Source: Paenibacillus alginolyticus DSM 5050 = NBRC 15375 (GTDB lineage: Bacteria; Bacillota; Bacilli; Paenibacillales; NBRC-103111). Taken from it: DNA of 64,000 bases. This document shows, one piece after another, positions 34,914 to 43,825 of this stretch (its first letter is position 1; each line of letters begins with the position of its first letter). The stretch is from contig NZ_AUGY01000012.1 of the NCBI RefSeq assembly GCF_000422905.1, forward strand, positions 87,569-151,568. Direction: 5' to 3'. The translations under genes and the position numbers were made by a program. Below the pieces are notes generated by a model, which made no database searches, had not been told where the DNA came from, and saw nothing but the letters and a program-made list of their open reading frames with translations.

Positions 34914-35980
34914 ATAAGCGACTGCATACTCGTTTGGCTCTGATTATTATCGGGATTGCTGCTGGCATTGTCCTGATTTCAACCATTGGCGTCATTTTGA
35001 CGACCCATTATCATTTCTCCTTGTATCAAGCGCAAGCCGGCATGACGCACGAATTACCCGAACTGAATTATCATTTGGAACAAGCGATGATGCAAACGAT
35101 CATCTGGACGTGTTTCGTTGCGATTGTACTTGCCGTATTTCTCGGTTTTTATGTGGCCAAACGAATTTCGGCTCCTCTCATTCATATGACGCGAGTCGCG
35201 GAACGCATGACGGACGGGGAATGGAGTGCGAGAGTGGACATTCAAGGGAAAGATGAGCTTGCAGACTTGGGCGCATCGCTAAATACACTGGCGGAACAGT
35301 TGCAGCAGCATGAGCAACTGCGCGTCACGATGACCGAAGACATCGCGCATGAATTGCGAACCCCTTTGGCTACGCTCAAAAGCCATATGCGCGCCTTGGA
35401 AGACGGGATTTGGGAGCCTACGCCGGAGCGTATCCATTCCTGCTACGAAGAAATCGAACGATTAACGCAGCTTGTGGCCGAATTGGAAGACCTGACGCAT
35501 GTGGAGTCCCCTGGTTTTCAGTTGGTGAGAAAAGAAGAATCATTGGCGGCCATCATCGAGAGAGGCGTAGAACTGGTTGCTGCTGCCTATCGTGAAAAAA
35601 ACGTTCATCTACAGTGTTCCGTAAGTCCTCATATTCAGGTTTTTGTCGATCATGATCGCATGATTCAGGTACTTGTGAATCTGCTTAGCAACGCTCTGAA
35701 ATTTACTCCAGAACACGGTGAAGTGCGAATTGAGGGGAATGAAGACAACGGGCATGTTTGGATCCGAGTTCAAGACACGGGAACGGGAATCCCACAGGAG
35801 GACTTGCCCTATGTGTTCGAGCGATTTTACCGGGGTGATAAGTCCCGCAATCGGAAGACCGGAGGCAGCGGCCTGGGGTTAACCATCGTCAAGGAGTTGG
35901 TTGCAGCCCACGGCGGGGAAATTTCGGCCGAGAACCGGGAAGGTGCCGCCTTTACAATTCGGCTTCCCAAAAGACAGTAG
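34910..35980 (+). CDS. Sensor histidine kinase
   Basis: 356 residues. Two membrane helices (about 9-31 and 64-84) around a short 33-residue external loop containing several His and Met (THYHF, MTHEL); HAMP about 84-135; H-box IAHELRTP with H147; N-box NLLSNALKF; G-boxes DTGTGIP and GGSGLGL. The small His/Met-containing loop is compatible with metal or envelope sensing. Partner of the regulator immediately upstream. Confidence 0.9.
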   Translation: MNKRLHTRLALIIIGIAAGIVLISTIGVILTTHYHFSLYQAQAGMTHELPELNYHLEQAMMQTIIWTCFVAIVLAVFLGFYVAKRISAPLIHMTRVAERMTDGEWSARVDIQGKDELADLGASLNTLAEQLQQHEQLRVTMTEDIAHELRTPLATLKSHMRALEDGIWEPTPERIHSCYEEIERLTQLVAELEDLTHVESPGFQLVRKEESLAAIIERGVELVAAAYREKNVHLQCSVSPHIQVFVDHDRMIQVLVNLLSNALKFTPEHGEVRIEGNEDNGHVWIRVQDTGTGIPQEDLPYVFERFYRGDKSRNRKTGGSGLGLTIVKELVAAHGGEISAENREGAAFTIRLPKRQ

Positions 35981-36105
35981 AGCGTTCTACATCGAATCTT
36001 CAAAAGTATCGATTACACTGTTTATGATTTGAATTTTTATCGAATGGTTTGGAAATACATGGGGGACACTGAATTCAGGTCTCTTTTAGAGATGGGGTAA
36101 TTTTT

Positions 36106-37020
36106 TTGAAAAAGATGACGATGCTTGCACTAGCGGCAGTACTATTGATCGGGACCACGGCATGCTCGAAAAACACAGAGCAAGGGCCGAATTCCAATGC
36201 GAGCACCACTTTTATGCACTTACACGGCCTTGGTTACTCAGCAGACGGAAAACGGCTTTACATTCCCGTTCACAACGGACTACAGATATATACAGACGGA
36301 TCATGGAATGAAGGTCCTGGAGAGAAGCACGATTATATGGGGTTCACCACGGTCGATGACGGATTTTACAGCAGTGGCCATCCAGCACCGGGTTCGAAGT
36401 TTAAAAATCCCTTAGGCCTTGTAAAAAGCACGAATGATGGGAAAACCGTCTCGGTTCTTGCTCTTGAGGGGGAAGTCGATCTACACGGTATGACAGCCGG
36501 GTATCGTTCGCATACGCTATACGTGGCGAACCCGGAGCCTAACTCCAAAATGAAACAGTCAGGTCTGTTTTATAGCAAGGATGAAGGGAAAGCCTGGACA
36601 AACAGTCCTGCAACCGGTCTCCAAGGGCAGATGACGGCAATCGCAGCTCACCCTTCTGATGCATCGATCGTTGCTGTCGGTACGACAACAGGCGCCTATC
36701 TATCGAGGGATTACGGTCAGAGGTTTACCCCAATGGTTCCGGAAAAACCGGTTTCGGCCCTGACCTTCACGGATTCCGGTAACGTAATGATAGCTACCTC
36801 CGGTCCTAATGCTTCACTGCTTGACATCAATATAGAGAGCAAACAATCGTTGGCGATCCAGACGCCAAGCAAGGATACGATCGCCTATGTTGTCCAGAAT
36901 CCGGCGAATCCGAAAGAGCTGGCCATTGCAACGGAACCCAAAGATGTCTATCTTTCTACCGATCACGGCGCTACATGGATACAAATTGCAGAGAAAGGTA
37001 AAACGATCAATCGAAAATAG
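36106..37020 (+). CDS. Lipoprotein with beta-propeller (F510_1955 glycosylhydrolase-like)
   Basis: 304 residues from a TTG with GATGGGG 8 bases upstream; the next ATG at 36115 would shorten the signal. Lipobox GTTACS (lipid Cys about 20). Several BNR/sialidase-like blades with the Asp-box pattern (YSKDEGKAW, LSRDYGQRF, LSTDHGATW), and HLHGLGYSADGK near the start. Such proteins are annotated as glycosyl hydrolases on weak grounds; they recur in copper-linked loci. Activity unproven. Confidence 0.75.
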   Translation: MKKMTMLALAAVLLIGTTACSKNTEQGPNSNASTTFMHLHGLGYSADGKRLYIPVHNGLQIYTDGSWNEGPGEKHDYMGFTTVDDGFYSSGHPAPGSKFKNPLGLVKSTNDGKTVSVLALEGEVDLHGMTAGYRSHTLYVANPEPNSKMKQSGLFYSKDEGKAWTNSPATGLQGQMTAIAAHPSDASIVAVGTTTGAYLSRDYGQRFTPMVPEKPVSALTFTDSGNVMIATSGPNASLLDINIESKQSLAIQTPSKDTIAYVVQNPANPKELAIATEPKDVYLSTDHGATWIQIAEKGKTINRK

Positions 37021-37033
37021 GAGGTTTTTAAGC

Positions 37034-38341
37034 ATGAAAAAAGGCTTGAAAGTCGGTATTATTTCGGCGGTTACAGCACTGGCCCTGACCGGATGTTTTA
37101 ACAAATCCAATTCTTCCACTCCACACGATATGAACAACATGGGCCAACAAACCGGTTCGGCACAAAGCCCGACTAGTGCGGTATCTATACCGTGGATTGC
37201 CTCAAAAAACACGACGCGCATCAACACAAGTGACCCGGCGGAAGCTGCGGTGCTTGTTTCGAAAACGCTGTGGATGGCAACCAGTGATGCGAACCGTCCC
37301 GGCGGTGTCATTCTGGCGAATCCGAAAGATTGGCAAACGACCCTCGTCAGTGCAGATTTGATTCATCACCCGAATAACGGTCCAGTTCTGTTTGTGAATA
37401 AAGAAAGTGTACCGGATGTAACGCTGAACGAATTGAAAAGGCTAAAACCAATGGGGACGGAAACGAATAAAGGAACTCAGGTTATATTGGTCGGGGATCT
37501 TGATCCCAAGGTAGAGGAACAGGTAAAAGCGCTTGGCTACAAGACGGACAAGATTGCAGGGGGCAACCCGGCGGCCGTAGCCAAAGCCGTAGATGCTTAT
37601 TATACCGCTGTCGCGAAGGAAAATCCGCCTTCGGTCATCATTGGTTCTATGGACAGCGAAGAATATACGATGCCAGCGGTGAATTGGATTGCTCATATGC
37701 CGGAGCCGCTGCTTTATGTTAAAAAGGATGAGGTTCCGCAAGAAACCATGGATGCTTTAAAGACACGGGGTGGAAAAGCCAATATTTATTTGCTCGGGCC
37801 AGAATCGGTTATTTCGGCCAAAGTTCAAGAACATTTAGGTCAGTACGGGAAAGTGGTTCGTATTGCGGGCAATGACCCATATGCGAATGCCGTTGCCTTC
37901 GCGAAGTATAAAGATTCCGAAACCGGTTTTGGTTGGGGGATTACAACGCCGGGTCATAACTTTTCGTTCGTCAATAAAGATTCCGCAGCTTTGGCACTCG
38001 CGGTAGCTCCATTCTCACATTTAGGCAAACATGCACCGCTTCTCTGGACGGACAAAGACAAGCTGCCGGATACGGTGATGTCCTATGTCATGTCGGTTCA
38101 ACCAAAATATAAAAAGGAACCAACGGAAGGGCCATACAATCATGCATGGTTAACGGGGAGTGAGGATTCGTTGACCGCCGCGGCGCAAGGGGAGATCGAT
38201 TCCATGCTGGAGATCGTATCGAAGACCGGAGAAGGCCATGGCGGGGATGGCGGCAATACGAAGACGGAACCATCACCTAAACCAAGTGAGGGTACAACCG
38301 AGGGCGGTAATATGACGAATATGCCGGGCATGAAGCATTGA
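37034..38341 (+). CDS. Cell wall-binding repeat 2 (CWB2) lipoprotein with Met/His termini
   Basis: 435 residues. ATG with AGGAGG upstream; lipobox ALTGC (Cys about 20). The body resembles CWB2 repeats: GVILANPKDWQTTLVSADLI, VNKESVPDVTLNELKRL, VILVGDLDPKVEEQVKALG, YLLGPESVISAKVQEHLG. Met/His motifs follow the lipobox (HDMNNMGQQ) and end the protein (NMTNMPGMKH), as in copper-handling proteins. Twelve bases after the previous lipoprotein, same operon. Confidence 0.8.
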   Translation: MKKGLKVGIISAVTALALTGCFNKSNSSTPHDMNNMGQQTGSAQSPTSAVSIPWIASKNTTRINTSDPAEAAVLVSKTLWMATSDANRPGGVILANPKDWQTTLVSADLIHHPNNGPVLFVNKESVPDVTLNELKRLKPMGTETNKGTQVILVGDLDPKVEEQVKALGYKTDKIAGGNPAAVAKAVDAYYTAVAKENPPSVIIGSMDSEEYTMPAVNWIAHMPEPLLYVKKDEVPQETMDALKTRGGKANIYLLGPESVISAKVQEHLGQYGKVVRIAGNDPYANAVAFAKYKDSETGFGWGITTPGHNFSFVNKDSAALALAVAPFSHLGKHAPLLWTDKDKLPDTVMSYVMSVQPKYKKEPTEGPYNHAWLTGSEDSLTAAAQGEIDSMLEIVSKTGEGHGGDGGNTKTEPSPKPSEGTTEGGNMTNMPGMKH

Positions 38342-38416
38342 TGATGCGGCCGAACTCAATTTCCAAATGAAAGCAGATGTCTGGTGATGCTGGGGAATTA
38401 CGGTTAGCCATGGGTT

Positions 38417-38509
38417 ATGATGCTGTTTTGTGTGTTGTTCATGGCTGCCATCATAGGTGTTACCGTTTATATAGCGGTAAGACTGGCTTTAAGAAAAACC
38501 CGTTTGTAG
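38417..38509 (+). CDS. Possible 30-residue membrane peptide
   Basis: Begins with two ATG codons; one hydrophobic helix (FCVLFMAAIIGVTVYIAVRL) and a basic end. The ribosome binding site is poor. Similar tiny membrane proteins occur near copper genes, but support here is thin. Confidence 0.35.
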   Translation: MMLFCVLFMAAIIGVTVYIAVRLALRKTRL

Positions 38510-38576
38510 TGAATCGAATTAGCTCGTTTGGGTAAAAACATAACAAATACATCATTTGGAATGGAGGGTAAAACCC

Positions 38577-38906
38577 ATGTCACATGAGCAATTTCAACAT
38601 TGCATTGATGAGTGCATAAAGTGTATGCTTGCATGCAATCACTGTTACGACGCTTGCTTGAATGAAGATCACCTTGCGATGATGAAAGAATGTATCCGGC
38701 TAGACCGGGAGTGCGCCGACCTTTGTGCTTTTGCTGCGCAAGCGATGTCCCATAACAGTTCCTATGCAAAGGGGCTTTGCCGGATTTGCGCCGACGTTTG
38801 CGAAGCATGCGGGACTGAGTGTAAAAAGCATGAGCATGAACACTGTCAACGTTGTGCCGATGCTTGTTTCTCCTGTGCAAAAGCTTGCAGGGCTATGGCG
38901 GGCTAA
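38577..38906 (+). CDS. Four-helix-bundle copper storage protein (Csp/DUF326 type)
   Basis: 109 residues behind GGAGGGT. Seventeen or so Cys are spaced to line helices (CIDECIKCMLACNHCYDAC, CIRLDRECADLCAF, GLCRICADVCEACGTEC, CQRCADACFSCAKAC). No signal peptide, so it is the cytosolic Csp3-like type that stores many Cu(I) ions. Last gene of the copper island, followed by a terminator. Confidence 0.9.
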   Translation: MSHEQFQHCIDECIKCMLACNHCYDACLNEDHLAMMKECIRLDRECADLCAFAAQAMSHNSSYAKGLCRICADVCEACGTECKKHEHEHCQRCADACFSCAKACRAMAG

Positions 38907-38914
38907 ACCGAGGC

Positions 38915-38956
38915 GAAAAAAGCCTATCCCTCTAATATCTGGGGGTAGGCTTTTCG
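38915..38956 (+). terminator. Terminator after the Csp gene
   Basis: AAAAAGCCTATCCC and GGGGGTAGGCTTTT form a bulged stem with T-run at the 3' side. Confidence 0.7.
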
Positions 38957-39038
38957 GTGTTTCTATCTTTTCAATTGCTTAAAATTAGCAAACTTGATTG
39001 AAACTAAACGTATCAAAATGATGATACTCATTCTTATT

Positions 39039-39076
39039 GGGGTAGTACCTGCGAAGCTGACACCACCCGCAAAATA
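39039..39076 (+). repeat. Tn3-like terminal repeat, copy A
   Basis: GGGGTAGTACCTGCGAAGCT then GACACCACCCGCAAAA. It is near-identical to copy B (44111) and to the reverse complement of copy C (49364-49400). The GGGG start and about 38-bp length fit Tn3-family ends. No transposase is adjacent. Confidence 0.65.
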
Positions 39077-39216
39077 GATGTAATTAATTATAAGTATCAA
39101 TCCATAATTAAGTCTCATTCCATTCAAAGTCATATATGTTCAATGAAAATAAAGTTTAAAACTGTGAAGTTAAACTACCATAAGACTAGGTTGGTTCGGA
39201 GTAAATCATGAACTTA

Positions 39217-39543
39217 TTAACTTCTCGGTGCCCATAGCATGACGGACACGCCTACAATACAAATAGCGGCACCTAGCCAATCGTACATATCGGGTGCTTT
39301 CTTATCGACGAGCCACCCCCATAAAACGGCGAGAATAACAAATACGCCGCCATAAGCCGCGTAGACTCGCCCAAACGATGGGAAACTTTGCAACGTTGGG
39401 ATGACGCCGTACAAAATGAGGATGATGCCCCCGACGATGCCATACCAAAGGGGCCTCGATTCCCGCAGCCACAGCCAAACCATATAACCCCCGCCAATTT
39501 CAGCGAGTCCAGCAAGCACAAAAATGAATATAGCAAACAACAC
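39217..39543 (-). CDS. YnfA-family (UPF0060) small membrane protein
   Basis: 108 residues from a GTG 9 bases after GAAAGGAG. Four membrane helices; family marks [15 protein letters not shown] and [11 protein letters not shown]. YnfA proteins resemble small multidrug resistance transporters. It follows the MerR-type regulator by 16 bases in the same direction, so the regulator probably controls it. Confidence 0.85.
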   Translation of the reverse strand: MLFAIFIFVLAGLAEIGGGYMVWLWLRESRPLWYGIVGGIILILYGVIPTLQSFPSFGRVYAAYGGVFVILAVLWGWLVDKKAPDMYDWLGAAICIVGVSVMLWAPRS

Positions 39544-39559
39544 GAAGACTTGCTCCTTT

Positions 39560-39955
39560 CTAACACATACCAGTATTTTGTATCTTCTCTAAACATTCCG
39601 ACCAGGTAATGCATTTGCATCTTAAGCCGGTATCTAAAATCTGTATCATTGAATTGATTTGTCTCTTTCTCTCCTCTAGCTCAGAGCGTTTCTGCTTCGC
39701 CATCTGTTCCCATCGCTCGGAAATCGAATCATCCGTTTCAAAGACTTCTAATAAAATTGCGATTTCCTGAATGCTAAATCCGGTCTGCTGCGCGACTTTA
39801 ATAAAATTGATGCGGTCTAGCAGCCTTTCATCATAGCGGCGCTGCCCGTTTTTCCGTTCCGGAGAAGGTAGCAAACCTACAGATTCATAATACCGCAGCG
39901 TCGATGCGTTCACATCGGCTCTTGCCGCCAACTGACCAATACTAAGCTCTGCCAT
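39560..39955 (-). CDS. MerR-family metal-responsive regulator
   Basis: 131 residues. Starts at [20 protein letters not shown] (HTH), followed by the dimerisation helix and a C-terminal loop CKCITWSEC typical of metal-sensing members. The ORF extends upstream but the ATG at 39955 gives the standard N-terminus. The divergent promoter has a MerR-type 19-bp spacer and reads into the amber-interrupted gene at 40036. Confidence 0.85.
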   Translation of the reverse strand: MAELSIGQLAARADVNASTLRYYESVGLLPSPERKNGQRRYDERLLDRINFIKVAQQTGFSIQEIAILLEVFETDDSISERWEQMAKQKRSELEERKRQINSMIQILDTGLRCKCITWSECLEKIQNTGMC

Positions 39956-39972
39956 AAACTTAACTTCACCCC

Positions 39973-40003
39973 TTGACTTAAAGCTAACTTTAAGTTTTAT
40001 GAT
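39973..40003 (+). promoter_or_regulatory. MerR-type promoter with operator palindrome
   Basis: TTGACT (39973-39978), a 19-bp spacer and TATGAT (39998-40003). The spacer holds a perfect dyad ACTTAAAG-CTAA-CTTTAAGT (39976-39995). Overlong spacing with a central dyad is the hallmark of MerR-activated promoters. Confidence 0.8.
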
Positions 40004-40035
40004 TGAATTATAGCTTGTATGGGAAGGTGAAGTAA

Positions 40036-40275
40036 ATGAAAAATGATTGGCTTGCCGGTCTCGGACTAATAGGAGCGTGCGCCTAGTGCTGCGCGTTACC
40101 GTTGCTCGGCGGCGCAGCCGCCCTAGGCATCCCAACTTTATTTCTGAATCCTGTGGTTGTTGCTATGTTGGTTCTTGTGTTTGTGATAGCGGGAGTCGTT
40201 ATTTATCAGCGGCGCAAGGCAAAAGGATCAGCTTGTTTTAATTCAGGATGCAGTTGTAATTCTTGTATGAAGTGA
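40036..40275 (+). pseudogene. Mercury-transport-type membrane protein (MerF/MerT-like) with an in-frame amber codon
   Basis: 80-codon frame behind GGAAGGTGA. It reads MKNDWLAGLGLIGACA, then TAG at 40084-40086, then CCALPLLGGAAALGI, a second helix (VVVAMLVLVFVIAGVVIYQ) and a Cys-rich tail (SGCSCNSCMK). The CC pair after the first helix and the overall size fit MerF/MerT-like uptake proteins. The rest of the frame is intact, so the stop is recent, a sequencing error, or read through. It sits directly behind the MerR-type promoter. Confidence 0.7.
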
Positions 40276-40289
40276 AAGGGGCTAAACGC

Positions 40290-40643
40290 ATGGGTAAAGA
40301 AATACCGGTTGCCTGTTGCACTACGGTTTTTACAAAGGAGCAGCGAGTTGAATACAAAAGCATTTGGGGAGAGCTAGAAATGAGAGGGATCGGCATTATT
40401 GAGATTGAAAAAGGGTATCAATATCAATACTCCGGTGATTCGGATACGCTGCACCTTGTGAATGAATGGGTTAGCATGGAGAGAAAATGCTGTCCGTTTT
40501 TAACCTTTACGGTGATCGCAAGTAACGAAGACGATCCGGTCTTGCTTCAATTGACTGGAACCGAAGAAGCAAAAGCATTCTTACGTTCTGATATTAACTA
40601 TAGTATCAATACGATTACAACGATAAACGAAGAGGTAATATAA
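40290..40643 (+). CDS. Cys-containing protein of the MerR locus, unknown function
   Basis: 117 residues; ATG behind GAAAGGGG. Two CC pairs: PVACCTTVF at the N-terminus and MERKCCPFLTFTV in the middle (about 73-85). I recognise the ERxCCPFLxF motif from small proteins in metal clusters but know no function. Same operon as the interrupted membrane protein; a mercury or thiophilic metal role is inferred. Confidence 0.65.
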   Translation: MGKEIPVACCTTVFTKEQRVEYKSIWGELEMRGIGIIEIEKGYQYQYSGDSDTLHLVNEWVSMERKCCPFLTFTVIASNEDDPVLLQLTGTEEAKAFLRSDINYSINTITTINEEVI

Positions 40644-40661
40644 TTGCAGTAGGTTGAATGC

Positions 40662-40702
40662 AAAAACCAGTCAACACGAAAATTAGTGTTTGACTGGTTT
40701 TA
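40662..40702. terminator. Bidirectional terminator between the two MerR loci
   Basis: AAAACCAGTCAACAC (40663-40677) and GTGTTTGACTGGTTTT (40686-40701) form a long stem with T-runs on both strands, serving the + strand operon and merA on the minus strand. Confidence 0.75.
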
Positions 40703-40765
40703 ATTATCGATAAACGATCAGTTGAGAACAGTTGTCTTTACGATCAAGGTTGATTGGCCAATATC

Positions 40766-42406
40766 TTATCCAGCACAACAGGATAATTTAGATACATCTT
40801 TATTGATCGTAAGAGCTGCTAGTTTTAATCCTTCAGCCATCGTTAAATACGGTGCTAGGCTATCGCGTAGATCCTCGACCGTTAAACCGAACTTGACTGC
40901 AAGTGTCGCAGCGTAAATCACATCTCCGGCATTTTCAGCGACAATATGAACACCAAGCACCGTTAACGACTTGGAATCAGCCACTAATTTAAAAACGCCG
41001 GTTGTTTCGCGATTAACAAGTGCTCTAGGCACCGAATCCAAAGGAAGAATGGACGTTTTAACCTCATACCCTTTTGCCTTAGCTTGCTCTTCCGTGAGTC
41101 CTACGGTAGCAACGGAAGGAGAAGTGAACGTAACACCTGGAACAGCTTCAAGATTTACCTTTTTCTCTAAGCCGCCTATTGCATTATCAGCCGCGATGCG
41201 ACCTTCATAAGCAGCCACATATACAAACTGTGGCCCCATCGTCACATCGCCTGCAGCATAAATTCTTGGGTTCGAGGTGTTTAAAAAATCATCGACGACG
41301 ATTTCGCCTTTGAAACCTATATTTACATTAGCAGCGTTAAGGTTTAGTGCTTCAATATTTGGTTTTCTGCCGGTTGCAATAAGCAGTTGCTCGACTTCAA
41401 TGACTTTCTTTTCGCCATCTACGGAAATATGCACTTGTTTCAGATCGCTGTTTGCTTCAATGCGATCATACGTTACACCGGTAATCAAGTGAATCCCTTG
41501 CTCGGTTATAGCCTTTGTCACCGCTTCGGAAATTTCAAGGTCATACTCTTTCAAAATGCGAGGACTTCTTTGCATCAGCGTAACGTCTGACCCTAGATTG
41601 TGAAAGAGTTGACCCAATTCCAATGCAATATAGCCTGAGCCGATGACGGCAAGCGTTTTAGGCAATTGTTTGAGCTCAAGTAGTGATGTGCTTGTTAAAT
41701 AAGCTACGTCCATTAATCCTTGAATATCCGGAATGGACGGCGAAGCTCCTGTGGCAATTAAAAATCGTTTCGCTGTAACCTTTCGCCCACTTACCTCGAT
41801 GGTTTTTTCATCTGCGAATGTTGCCTCTCCCCGAATGAGTTCAAATCCGTACTCACCAATCAAATGTTCATACTTCTGTTCTCGCGTACTGGCTACCAGT
41901 TCATTTTTATGTTCGACCAACTTTTCCAAATCTACTTTTCCTGTTGATGTGGCTAGTCCCAGGAATGGGTTGCTTTTGGCTAAATGATTGATTTCACCGG
42001 CACGAAGCAGCGTTTTTGATGGAACACAGCCAACATTTACGCAGGTTCCGCCTACAGTTCCCCGCTCAATGATCGCGACTTTTGCGCCATATTCCACCGC
42101 TTGAATCGCTGCGGAAAAAGCTGCCCCACCGGAACCGATGATCAGAAAATCATAGTCGTCCTCATCGCCGTGAAACGGAGCATCATGAGTTTCTATTACT
42201 TCCGCATCTCCGGATTGATATTTTGCCTCGTTAATGGCTTTTTGGGCGGTTTCGATCGCAACGTCATCGGGCAATTCAAACGTGACTTCATTACGGTGAA
42301 AACTCGTCTCGATATTGGCGGCTCCAATGTTTTTAAGTGCGGTTGATACGTGTTCTTCGCAGCCGCTGCATGTCATGCCTTGAACGTTGATCCGGTATTT
42401 TTTCAT
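40766..42406 (-). CDS. merA: Mercuric reductase
   Basis: 546 residues. N-terminal HMA domain with GMTCSGC (10-16); FAD motif [10 protein letters not shown]; redox pair C122/C127 in [15 protein letters not shown](P)H domain [10 protein letters not shown]; and the C-terminal mercury-receiving pair C543-C544 in KLSCCAG. Reduces Hg(II) to volatile Hg(0) with NADPH in the cytosol. Last gene of the mer operon, followed by the shared terminator. Confidence 0.96.
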   Translation of the reverse strand: MKKYRINVQGMTCSGCEEHVSTALKNIGAANIETSFHRNEVTFELPDDVAIETAQKAINEAKYQSGDAEVIETHDAPFHGDEDDYDFLIIGSGGAAFSAAIQAVEYGAKVAIIERGTVGGTCVNVGCVPSKTLLRAGEINHLAKSNPFLGLATSTGKVDLEKLVEHKNELVASTREQKYEHLIGEYGFELIRGEATFADEKTIEVSGRKVTAKRFLIATGASPSIPDIQGLMDVAYLTSTSLLELKQLPKTLAVIGSGYIALELGQLFHNLGSDVTLMQRSPRILKEYDLEISEAVTKAITEQGIHLITGVTYDRIEANSDLKQVHISVDGEKKVIEVEQLLIATGRKPNIEALNLNAANVNIGFKGEIVVDDFLNTSNPRIYAAGDVTMGPQFVYVAAYEGRIAADNAIGGLEKKVNLEAVPGVTFTSPSVATVGLTEEQAKAKGYEVKTSILPLDSVPRALVNRETTGVFKLVADSKSLTVLGVHIVAENAGDVIYAATLAVKFGLTVEDLRDSLAPYLTMAEGLKLAALTINKDVSKLSCCAG

Positions 42407-42409
42407 TTC

Positions 42410-42739
42410 TTATCCTCCAATTACATCAAACCCATATTTTGTAACCGATGATTGGATTAGCTTTACATCGGTTTTCAGATCATCAAAGGAAACCGTCACT
42501 TTTGCAATGTTTCCCTTAGTTTCAATTTCTACTTTGCTGACTCCGTTTACCTTTGAAATTGAATCTTGAATCACAGAAGGCGGGCAGCATTCTAATCCCG
42601 TGACCGTGAACGTCGCCGATTGATTTGCAACAGTTGTACTTGCGGTTTGCACAGTTGCCGATGATTTTTCATTGCTGCCGCATGCCGTACCCAAGAGTAA
42701 AAGAGATATTGACACCAATATTCCCATTGTTGCTCTCAC
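42410..42739 (-). CDS. merP: MerP-like mercury-binding lipoprotein
   Basis: About 109 residues from a GTG 6 bases after AAAGGG. Signal peptide with lipobox LGTAC, a Ser/Thr linker, then an HMA-like fold with LECCPPSV replacing the usual GMxCxxC. That CC arrangement is unusual but keeps two thiols. Anchored outside the membrane, it would pass Hg(II) to MerT. Two bases from merA. Confidence 0.75.
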   Translation of the reverse strand: MRATMGILVSISLLLLGTACGSNEKSSATVQTASTTVANQSATFTVTGLECCPPSVIQDSISKVNGVSKVEIETKGNIAKVTVSFDDLKTDVKLIQSSVTKYGFDVIGG

Positions 42740-42754
42740 ACAAAACACCCTTTC

Positions 42755-43066
42755 TTATAATAGTCCTCTTTCAGCCAACCCTAAAAAAAGAAACGCTCCT
42801 AAAACTAAAATGGTCGTCGTCCATAAAGTGATAACCGTACTTTTGCTTTTGCGTTTTCGTCCATAAACCAAATAAAATGATACACCAAGAAATAATAACG
42901 TCATGATCATAAAAAACAGCTGGTACTTGATTGAAATAATCGCGAGTGTACCTGCCAAACCGGATAATCCGAGAGGAATGAGAATGATGGGTCCGAGGCA
43001 GCAGCCAGACATAAGAAAGGCGGATAATACCGCCCCCCAGCTCGTTAGTTTTTCTCTCAAAATCAT
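42755..43066 (-). CDS. merT: Mercuric transport protein MerT
   Basis: 103 residues, three membrane helices. C22-C23 in MSGCCLGP within the first helix is the MerT signature. Start ATG overlaps the merE-like stop (ATGA). Takes Hg(II) from MerP and delivers it inward to MerA. Confidence 0.85.
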   Translation of the reverse strand: MILREKLTSWGAVLSAFLMSGCCLGPIILIPLGLSGLAGTLAIISIKYQLFFMIMTLLFLGVSFYLVYGRKRKSKSTVITLWTTTILVLGAFLFLGLAERGLL

Positions 43067-43323
43067 TCACCTCGTTTTTGCCCTGGTACTGAGCAGCAAT
43101 CATGTGCCACATCGGTTTTTTCTTGTATATTCGTCCTTTTGAACACCATACAAAGGGAAATCACAAATAGAATAGCCAAAATAGCACTAGCGGTACCTTG
43201 ATGGGCTGCAAAATACGCACCCAGCGTTGTGCCAGCAAGCAGAGGAAGAATCAAAACGAGATGGCAAGGGCAGGATAGCAGAGCTAAAAAACCCCATCCC
43301 ATTTTCTTTGTATTTTCTTTCAC
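43063..43323 (-). CDS. merE: MerE-like broad mercury transporter
   Basis: 86 residues from a GTG behind GGAGGAAAT. Two to three membrane helices, with C18-P-C20 in LLSCPCHLVL as in MerE, and a C-terminal CC. Overlaps merR upstream by 4 bases and merT downstream by 4. Confidence 0.78.
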   Translation of the reverse strand: MKENTKKMGWGFLALLSCPCHLVLILPLLAGTTLGAYFAAHQGTASAILAILFVISLCMVFKRTNIQEKTDVAHDCCSVPGQKRGE

Positions 43324-43730
43324 AGGATTTCCTCCTTGTCAATTAACGCTTCGATGATTGGGCATTCATGAATTGCCTTTTCATCCGGACAGCGGTTTTT
43401 TAAATCTTTTAGCATACATTCGATTCGCTCAAGGTCTCTTATTTTCAACCGAACATCTTCAAGTTTATGAACAACAAAATCGTGCATATCCGCACATCTC
43501 ACATCGTCTTTATCAACGACACCAAGCAATTTATCAATTTCAGATAACGTAAAACCAAGCTCTTGTATACGTTTAATGAACATGATTCGTTTTACTGTAT
43601 CTTCCGGATAAAGCCTGTAGCCTGCATCCGACCTTACAGGTTCAGCAATCAGACCTTTTCGTTCATAATATCTAAGCGTTTCTTTATTTACATTACATAA
43701 TTTGGATATATCTCCTGAATGATACCTCAT
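43320..43730 (-). CDS. merR: Mercury-responsive regulator MerR
   Basis: 136 residues. N-terminal HTH (GDISKLCNVNKETLRYYERK), long dimer helix, and exactly the three Hg(II) ligands of Bacillus MerR: C79, C114 and C123. First gene of the mer operon, so autoregulated and activated by Hg(II) from the promoter at about 43750-43780. Confidence 0.93.
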   Translation of the reverse strand: MRYHSGDISKLCNVNKETLRYYERKGLIAEPVRSDAGYRLYPEDTVKRIMFIKRIQELGFTLSEIDKLLGVVDKDDVRCADMHDFVVHKLEDVRLKIRDLERIECMLKDLKNRCPDEKAIHECPIIEALIDKEEIL

Positions 43731-43749
43731 GGTTCACCTCCCTCATAAG

Positions 43750-43779
43750 TGTAAACCCTGTACCATGATACATAGTCAA
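43750..43779 (-). promoter_or_regulatory. mer operator/promoter
   Basis: Minus strand: TTGACT (43779-43774), a 19-20 bp spacer containing the dyad GTATCATGGTAC (43771-43760), and a TACACT-like -10. The dyad lies between the elements as in known mer promoters. Confidence 0.7.
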
Positions 43780-43825
43780 GACATTTTTATTTATTTCCTT
43801 AAAGTTCCGAAATATTTTTAATTTG

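Noticed and set aside
40084..40086. TAG read as pyrrolysine
   Set aside because: No sign of pyl genes or a recoding element, and Firmicutes of this type do not usually use pyrrolysine; nonsense mutation or error is simpler.
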